NCBI GenBank assembly: GCA_945859605.1
Contig: OX243814.1
Coordinates: 26,986,230-27,050,229, forward strand
DNA length: 64,000 nt
Origin: Lumbricus rubellus
Lineage: Eukaryota; Annelida; Clitellata; Crassiclitellata; Lumbricidae
Direction: 5' to 3'
The notes under the pieces were generated by a model. That model saw only the letters and a list, made by a program, of their open reading frames with translations, did not search any database and was not told the DNA's origin. The position numbers were made by a program, and so were the translations under genes. Shown here in pieces: positions 56,901-64,000 of the stretch (its first letter is position 1; every line of letters starts with the position of its first letter).

Positions 56901-58759
56901 CACCCACCTCTAGCATTCAAAGTTTAGGAGATGAGAACGTAAATGTGGGAATATATAACAAGGACGTTTCAAGTTAGTATGATCACACCATTCACACGAA
57001 TGCGACTCGTACTTTCTGTGAACTGCTGGTGTGCTGTTGTTAACAATGGAAGAGATCAACCGGACTGGAAGGAGATGAAAAGTTTGCGGACCAAATAAAT
57101 TGCTGAAAAGAAGATGTGCTGAATAAGAATAAAGGTTGATTGGAAAGCTCAGGACTTTCGCTCTTGAAAGGCGTTCGTTGGCGCATGCGTGGTGAAGTCA
57201 CTCATAAAGTGAACAATGGGAGGGAAATTCAAAAAGATAATGGAATTTTATTTAGGTTGATTGTTCGTAAACTAGAAAGCCAAGCGTGGGGCACCGGCTT
57301 ATTCACGAGCGCTCGATTGTTCTCGCAGTTGCACCGTATATCAGAAGGCGAGAATGATTGAAGTGGCATTCTGCTGATGCTATCATTCTTATTATTATTA
57401 TTATTATTAGCATTGCAATTATCATTATAATTTCAGCTAGCCTATTATTTCAGCTATTATTGCTGTATAGCCAAACGCGAATAAATTGAGCATTACTGAC
57501 AAAATTTAATATGAAAATGTCGTTCTTAGTTTCCTTAATGTTCTAATTCATTTGACGCACATAATAAAATGCTTCATTAGCATATACATAGCCTACGTCA
57601 CAATAGGCCTATCTTAATATTACCGAAAGCTTATCGCATTTCTCCGCGAAGAAGGCAATTATTGCTACGTAAAATTAAGGTTAGGTCTATAATAGCCTTT
57701 ATGCTGCTAAAATCTCGTTTACGCTATATAGGAGGACCTAAGAAATCCTTTGCAAAAATAATTAGCAAATGATGTCATAAACTGATGCTTTCTGATACAA
57801 CAACATTGTAATACAGGCCTATTTGGGAAATAATATAGTTGCGGTTTCTTTTGTCTGGACACAGCATGCACATGTTAGACAATGGACCTGACGTCATATG
57901 TAAGTAATAAGACCTTTTGTCTGACGCTCTGGTTGCTTTGGCGACGGGACTTAGACATTGTCTGGACATCGATTTCAGGATAATCCATCTTATCTGAATC
58001 TGATGCGATGCAGCGCTTGCAAAATAATCAGCTGCTTCGAGCGCTTTGTTCAAGAGCAGCGCTTTAGAAATATTATTATGTAAATTTATGTTATTTTTAC
58101 GATTCCGAATGAATATGAATCTATAGCATCCGCAAGCAGCAGTGTAGCTTGAAACGTGAAAATAAGGTTAAAGACTAACGTGGACCTATGATAATTATTC
58201 CTGAGTTTCTTTTGACGATCGATGCTGCTGATAGCAGAAATTAATCTTCAATACATCTTTTACACTGGTCCAATGGTCAACGTCGAATTGTCTATATAAG
58301 GTAGGGCCTATTTCAGTGATAACTATAAAAACATTCGAATAACAATAGCTTTAGCTCTTCATTGTCTGCATTAACCATTCGCAATTCTTGCAATTATAAT
58401 GGTACAGGGAGTTCAACTCAGCGTTTATCACGCAGCGAATGCATTGCGGAGAGGACAAAATATTCCCAACGGACAAAATAGACTGAGAAGCGCCGAGGAG
58501 GTACTCTAAAGGGCATGGGTTTTACAGCGCGTATACGTAACGTGCAGGGGGCTGTCATCTCTGTACCGTAGATCATATTTCATAGATCGAACCGATGCGT
58601 TCGCTTGTACCTACAGAAAAGTCTTCTGCGGCCCCCTCTAAAAAGAGTCGGAACTGCATACACAGTTGATCTGTGTACGATGTAAGAACACCCTTTCTGT
58701 GTGCACTTGGCAAAGATAGGTTTTTCAAATTCTATTCACCTCTGTCTTGCTCTGCTAGA
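56901..58759. other. No gene seen
   Basis: GATTGGAAAGCTCAGGACTTTCGC at 57137 echoes a similar phrase at 43163, a possible unnamed repeat. Nothing else recognised. Confidence 0.4.
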
Positions 58760-58850
58760 CAATGCGCTTCGGCGCGAAAACCCAATACAGTGTCCGCGCT
58801 GTAGTCGTGAGCGCCTCTGAGTAGAGAGCTTGACGGGCGTTATAAAAATA
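58760..58850 (+). mobile_element. tRNA-derived SINE (copy 6), 3' part only
   Basis: GCGCTTCGGCGCGAAAAC, AGTGTCCGCGCTGTAGTC and the tail hairpin GAGCGCCTCTGAGTAGAG ... GGGCGTTATAA. Confidence 0.85.
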
Positions 58851-59489
58851 AATATTTGAAAAATGTTATAAATCTGGATTTCATGCTAAAAGATATGGAC
58901 TTCCGATCGTCGTTTCCTCCAACCAACTGCTGAGTGTGATAAAGACCTGCCACTATTGCTATGCCATCTGCTGAGTGAAAGGCTGAGTCGATCCTTTGGC
59001 CGGGTGTACAATCGTTCATCCGTGCGCTCATCGTGCTAATGTGTTACCAGTACCCCTAACACCTACTGAGAAAGCATATATTTAGATTGTCATACAATGC
59101 ATTCGTGTACTGCAAGCACAAGGAGATGGGTCTACTATGCATGTATCTTCCAGAGCAATTTAGGTTAAATCAAGTATGATCACTTATGTATGTTCAAGTA
59201 TGATCAGTATATTATCTAGTATAATCACACTCCTGTGGAGGCTTATAATACAGTGTATCACGTTGTACTTGCTTAGCTCAGAAAATATGTATTGTACAGC
59301 CGTATACATATAAAATAAAATGCATTTCTATAGTGCACTCATGACTGACAAATATTAGCGAGCAATATGAGAAATCTTTTCGCCCACACCAGACGAGTTC
59401 TCCAATGCTTCTTGACAGATATATACGCCCATGCTGCTTCTGCTTCTCAACTGAAATGGTCGTGTTTTTATTTGCACCTACTCACAAAA
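58851..59489. other. No gene seen
   Basis: Nothing recognised. Confidence 0.4.
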
Positions 59490-60950
59490 AGCCATGAAAA
59501 CGACAGTGCAACGCACGTGACCACTTAGCATCGCTGACATGTCGCTGGCAGGTGTGTTGAAGTCAAGCACCGACAGTAATTGTTATTGTACCTCGATGCC
59601 TTAGCGACCGCGCACACCCGCCCCCTCAAGAATGCCTACTTGTCCTCCATTCTTTGGTACCAGTACTGTTACTTAGTTACTCAGTAAAAAAGCAGGATAT
59701 TAGATTCCTGGAAAATCTTTCGTTGAATTAATTATCGCGACTATAATATGCACCGCAGACGTCAGACTCGTTCTTTGACCTCGACAACGCACAAGTGGAG
59801 GCTTATAATAATAATCATCAAGTGAATCGTTTTGTCCTTGTTTAACTCTAGATAATGTGCAACCTAACTCAAAAATGCAACCGTAAGCCGGTGCATTTTA
59901 CCTCTGCAAACTATCTAATAAAGGCCTGCTGCATCGGCTACAGACTTCATTAGCACGGTCTTTTTTACTCCGTAGGTTCATTCTCGTCTATAAAAATCTG
60001 CCCTATAGCATCCGTTTCCTAGAGGCCCCTATGGTAGACGTGGAACTAATTTTGGAGTCTTAATTTCAAAAGACGAACGGAACGAGTTTAATAATGCGAA
60101 GAAGAATGGAAAGAAGATTATGAACAAAGTAGTCAACGAAGAAGAATAGTATAGACTTCATTTCTTCAACTTTCCGCAAGAGATTGTTCTAGTTAAAGGA
60201 GTCAAGGGTTGGCAAATTATTTACCAGCCAGTAATAGTTGTATCAAATTCGCTGTTCAGATCTCGGTTCTGAAATTCACCATTAGTTCTTTTTCCATTAT
60301 TTTAGCCTGCACGCTTCCCACACTTTGAGATAATATTGCAAGCAATCAAGACCTGTTATGATAATATCGTAAAACTGATCCACTTATAGAAGAAATATCA
60401 ATTAGGTAATTTACTATAAATTATAAGGTTACCCGGTACAGAATCTGTATAAAGTCAGAGGCATAAATCAGAAATCCCCTTGAGTCAGGTGCAGGTATGA
60501 AGCTGCGTATAAACCACCCTTCGTTTCCTACAGCTTACCTGTTTCTGCGGGATTTCCATATCAAACTCAATCAAAATCAAATAGACTCGTATGCAGCGCA
60601 CGACTTACTGCCGCGGTATGTAAGGCATCCGTGCTGTTCCAAGCGTTTGCTTAGCATCAATAGCAGCAGCAGCAGCAACTGATGAGGAGGCTGTCAGTCC
60701 ATGTGATGCTGCTACAGCTCGTCTTCATTCTAGCGCTCTCATGCAGATGCTTCAGCGTTGAAATTAATGCTCGCAACATCGGTTCTCTATGCGTCCACTA
60801 TAATACTTTGTTATTGCACCGACCATTCGGCCGTGCGTCCGTCCGTCCGCCTGATTAACCGACTCATTGCCTGACTGAACAATTGGCTGACTGCTAATGG
60901 TTTGCTCAACTAATTCATTAATTCACTCATCCGCTCACTCCAGGCACTCA
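59490..60950. repeat. Diverged direct duplication, copy 2
   Basis: See 55595-56900. In this copy the minus-strand reading that matches KQTLGT hits a stop soon after (KQTLGTARMPYIPRQ then stop), while the GAAACAG|GTAAG donor-like end is kept. Confidence 0.75.
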
Positions 60951-60954
60951 CTCA

Positions 60955-61310
60955 CCTCTCACTCACTCATTCATTCATTCATTTGCTCATTCACTCATTC
61001 ATCCATCCAATCCACCTAACTCACTCATGCATCCTCGCCAAGCAATTTACTCTATCACCCGCGCTCTCACTCACTCATTCACTCACTCATTCACAAACAC
61101 ACCCACCCACACACCCACCCAACCACACGCTCACTCACTCTCTCACTCACTCACTCTCTCTCTCACTCACTCACTCACTCACTCACTCACTCACTCACAC
61201 GTTACCCACCCACCAACCAACCACCTACTCACTCACCCACTCTTTCACTTTCTCACTTATTCCCACCCACCCATACACCCACCCATACACCCACCCACTC
61301 TCCATCACAT
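60955..61310. repeat. (CACT)n / (CACC)n microsatellite
   Basis: CACTCATT, CACTCTCT and CACCCACC units in succession. Confidence 0.95.
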
Positions 61311-62970
61311 CCAATCCAACCCTAATGTAATCTAAGCCTTGCAGTCGTTATCCTAATAAGCCCAAAGCACACACAACACACAACAGTCGATGTTCGCTTC
61401 AACTGAGTTTGCAATCGAGTCTCATACTATGATGATCCATCGACGTTGATAAAGCAGACAACAAACAAACAGGATGAGGCGCAGGAGAGAACACAGAACC
61501 GGAAACAAATGAGTTTCAGTTTTGAATGATATAATAGAGAACGTGCAGACTCCCACCCCTCTCTCTCAGTTCCTTTCATTCCTTTCGGAACATCGGGCGA
61601 CGGACTCCCACCCCAACAGACTTATACATTTTTTTATATAGCCTAAGCTTAACAAAAATAATATGTCTAGCAATTAATAAAAAGTCCATGTATCGTTCTT
61701 AGAGCAAGTTAGCAAAACATGAAAGCTAATGACGTCCAATTAGTGTTTGTAGAAGAAAAAGTGGTCGTCATAATACGGATTTAGACATTATCCTAGCAAC
61801 GCAACACTATAGTATACATAGATAATGTATTAATGACGCAACAGCAGTGCTGCATGCTATACCAAGAAGGTGACGTCATAATTAAAGTTAGAGAGCGCTT
61901 TGGAGAGCGTGCATTCTCTAAGTTCATTGTTATATGAACGGCCATGCGTTAGAAATACAATGATGACGTAGTCGTAAACTGTTGATGTCTGTGTGTTTTT
62001 TGCATGCCTTTTGCCCCAACATCTGGACCATCTGCAGCTTGCGAATCTCTTGTACATGTAGCAAACATTATTGAATTGAAGGCAGAGGCAACATTATGAG
62101 GCTATAGCGAATTTCGAACCCGCGCCATTCAACCAACTTCCCGTCATAGACTTTCTTGTTTAGAGCGTTCATAGGTTCGTGCAGAAGGCGAATTCAAGAA
62201 GATGATGAAATTGTGTCAAGAATTCGAGCAGCATGCAGAGAGTGAGCTTATGCCAAGTAGTGAAAAAAAATGAGGCGCTGATTTAAGAGTTCAAGGCAGA
62301 GAGAAGAATTTCAGGTGACATGAAACAATCATATACGATTGCTGCACTGATTAAAGGAGGACATTAAGAAACACAACGCGATAACGAGGTGAGAAATCAG
62401 GTGACTGCATTGATTAGCAAAGAATGCCTATACATAGAAATACATAATTATAGATCGACGAGTATCACAAGCGCTGGCACAGCTTTTGTAGCCAAAGAAA
62501 TATTCTTTTATAGACGAACTCACAAGCAACGACTGATTAAAAGGATGCCAGCTTATGCTATTTATGAGCTTAGGTTTTAATTAAGGGGAAAGATGAACTC
62601 GCTCTATATGCAGCAGAATTGCGGCATAAACAAAGCCAGATGTGTTTCTAACGATTGAACGATAATAATTAGAGAAACAGGAGCTTCATTTGGCACAGTC
62701 CATTGCAGGTAGAAATCTACATGTATTAGGAAGAAAAGCATGATGCGTTTTGTGTTGGGTCCATCTTGCCCAGCTGTCCGTCTTACCCGTTCCTACTACT
62801 ATCTTGAAACAAATTAAATAACAGAGTAAAATTCGTGATAATAGTGTTAGGTCGACTGTTATTGTTATCCATGATTTTTTTACGTTAAACTGATTTTTAG
62901 ATGAATTTATGAACTTTAGACATCGCATGGCCAAAATTAAATAACAAAACAACACGTTGCCGAACATTCG
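61311..62970. other. 1.7 kb with no gene recognised
   Basis: Short open frames without family motifs. Confidence 0.4.
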
Positions 62971-62974
62971 GCCG

Positions 62975-63160
62975 AGTCAATCACTCAATCAGTCAATCAA
63001 TCAGTCAATCACTCACTCATTCACTCACTCATTTATTCAATCATGCGCAACTCCACTCAATCACTAGGCTACTTCCCTCATTTACTCAATCCTTCAATTG
63101 CTAGTTTTTCTCTCACTCGCTAAGTTACTCACTCATTCTCTTGGTCACTCAACTCACTCA
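62975..63160. repeat. Degenerate (CAAT)n/(CACT)n microsatellite
   Basis: TCAATCAGTCAATCA followed by CACTCATTCACTCA. Confidence 0.85.
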
Positions 63161-63610
63161 AGTTTGTGTTAATTAGCAAACGTCTACGGGACGTATACCT
63201 ACCCGAATGATTCGGAATGAATGTACGACTGAGCGACTGGCTGACTATGGCAGTGGCGTGGGTGCTCATTGAAAAGAATCTACAGATGTCAACCGGTGAA
63301 GCCTCAGATTGAACAGCAACAGCTTTATACAGCTTCACAGTATAATCCCAACACGGACCCTGCGTTCAGTCTGTTTCCTCTTCTCTCGCTCTCTTTAGAC
63401 TTTAACGTATAGAAGCGAGCGATGTACATTGTACAAGGTATATGGTCAGCAGCCTAACCATAAGAAAGACTTAATGGATGTACATGTATGGATGGATGGA
63501 TGGTAGGCCGTGGGTGAGTATACGATGTTTCAATTAAAGTGCGCAGATTGAAAAATCGTCGCAGCAATAGTCAGAAATGTGAATGTAGGTCATTTTGTAA
63601 GGGCTTAACC
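63161..63610. other. No gene; (ATGG)n at 63475-63503
   Basis: Nothing else recognised. Confidence 0.4.
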
Positions 63611-63614
63611 ATAC

Positions 63615-63755
63615 AATCTTCTTCCCTCCATCTCCTTCGTCTCTTCTCCCTCTCCCTATGCCTCTCTCTGTCTCTGTCTCTCTGTCTCTCTGTCTCTCTT
63701 TCTCTCTGCCTCTCTCTGCCTCTCTCTCCACTCTGACTCTTACTTTCTCTCTTTT
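63615..63755. repeat. (CT)n microsatellite
   Basis: TCTCTCTGTC and CTCTGCCT units. Confidence 0.95.
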
Positions 63756-64000
63756 TCCTGTTCTTATTCTTGTCGTCGTCGTGGCGTGGATATAATTCAG
63801 CACCAGGTGACAGCACAGTCTTGATAGGGACATTAATTAGATCTGACTCCACAATCAACGCAGTCGTCAAATTGAAAACGTCTGACACGCATACGGTATA
63901 CCGTACAATTGGACAGATCACGAAAGGCCACGATAGCAATCAGCAAATGTCATCTCAACGTGACGACGCTGACTCCTGCTCTGACATAATAATTAGGCAA

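Overview
The window looks like nuclear DNA from an animal, most likely a marine invertebrate. The reasons are one intronless vertebrate/invertebrate-type peptide GPCR, tRNA-derived SINEs with matching non-LTR retrotransposon tails, Tc1/mariner relics, a THAP-domain relic, long triplet microsatellites, and a strikingly frequent TAGGCCTA octamer. An echinoderm or other invertebrate deuterostome is my guess for the host; the sequence alone does not prove it.

Only one convincing intact protein gene is visible: a 398-residue FMRFamide-receptor-like class A GPCR at 45821-47017 on the minus strand, in a single open exon. Everything else that can be named is a broken gene or a repeat.

The rest is a dense layer of mobile-element remains. 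(1) At least eleven terminal-inverted-repeat families of hAT-like MITEs occur, many with perfect 8-bp target-site duplications (TSDs). They include a triple nest at 28566-29894, where three families sit one inside another. (2) Several of these otherwise different families carry the same internal module, a GATGAC / GTCATC hairpin with a poly-T (or poly-A) loop. (3) Two internally deleted Tc1/mariner elements lie at 2147-3148 and 21931-23136; the second has become a foldback whose arms carry the end of the transposase gene. Two further small mariner-type MITEs lie at 40116-40339 and 45185-45420. (4) A tRNA-headed SINE family shares its hairpin 3' tail with a CR1/L2-like LINE, copies of which lie at 7614-7960 and 27432-28060. 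A second LINE fragment has a clear 16-bp TSD inside one such tail (20341-20609). (5) Two 70-bp TTAA-bounded piggyBac-like palindromes occur, one about 200 bp upstream of the GPCR start. (6) A decayed THAP-domain gene lies at 24487-24910.

There are also two low-copy duplications: an 0.8-kb direct repeat flanking a foldback element (10691-12937), and a diverged 1.3-kb pair about 4 kb apart (55595-56900 and 59490-60950). Simple repeats are abundant: CAT, ACT, GAA, GAT, GACA, CT, GGAT and CACT arrays plus 7-, 10-, 12-, 17-, 18- and 45-bp minisatellites. Long open frames across these arrays are artefacts. All coordinates of repeat edges come from reading by eye and may be off by a few bases.
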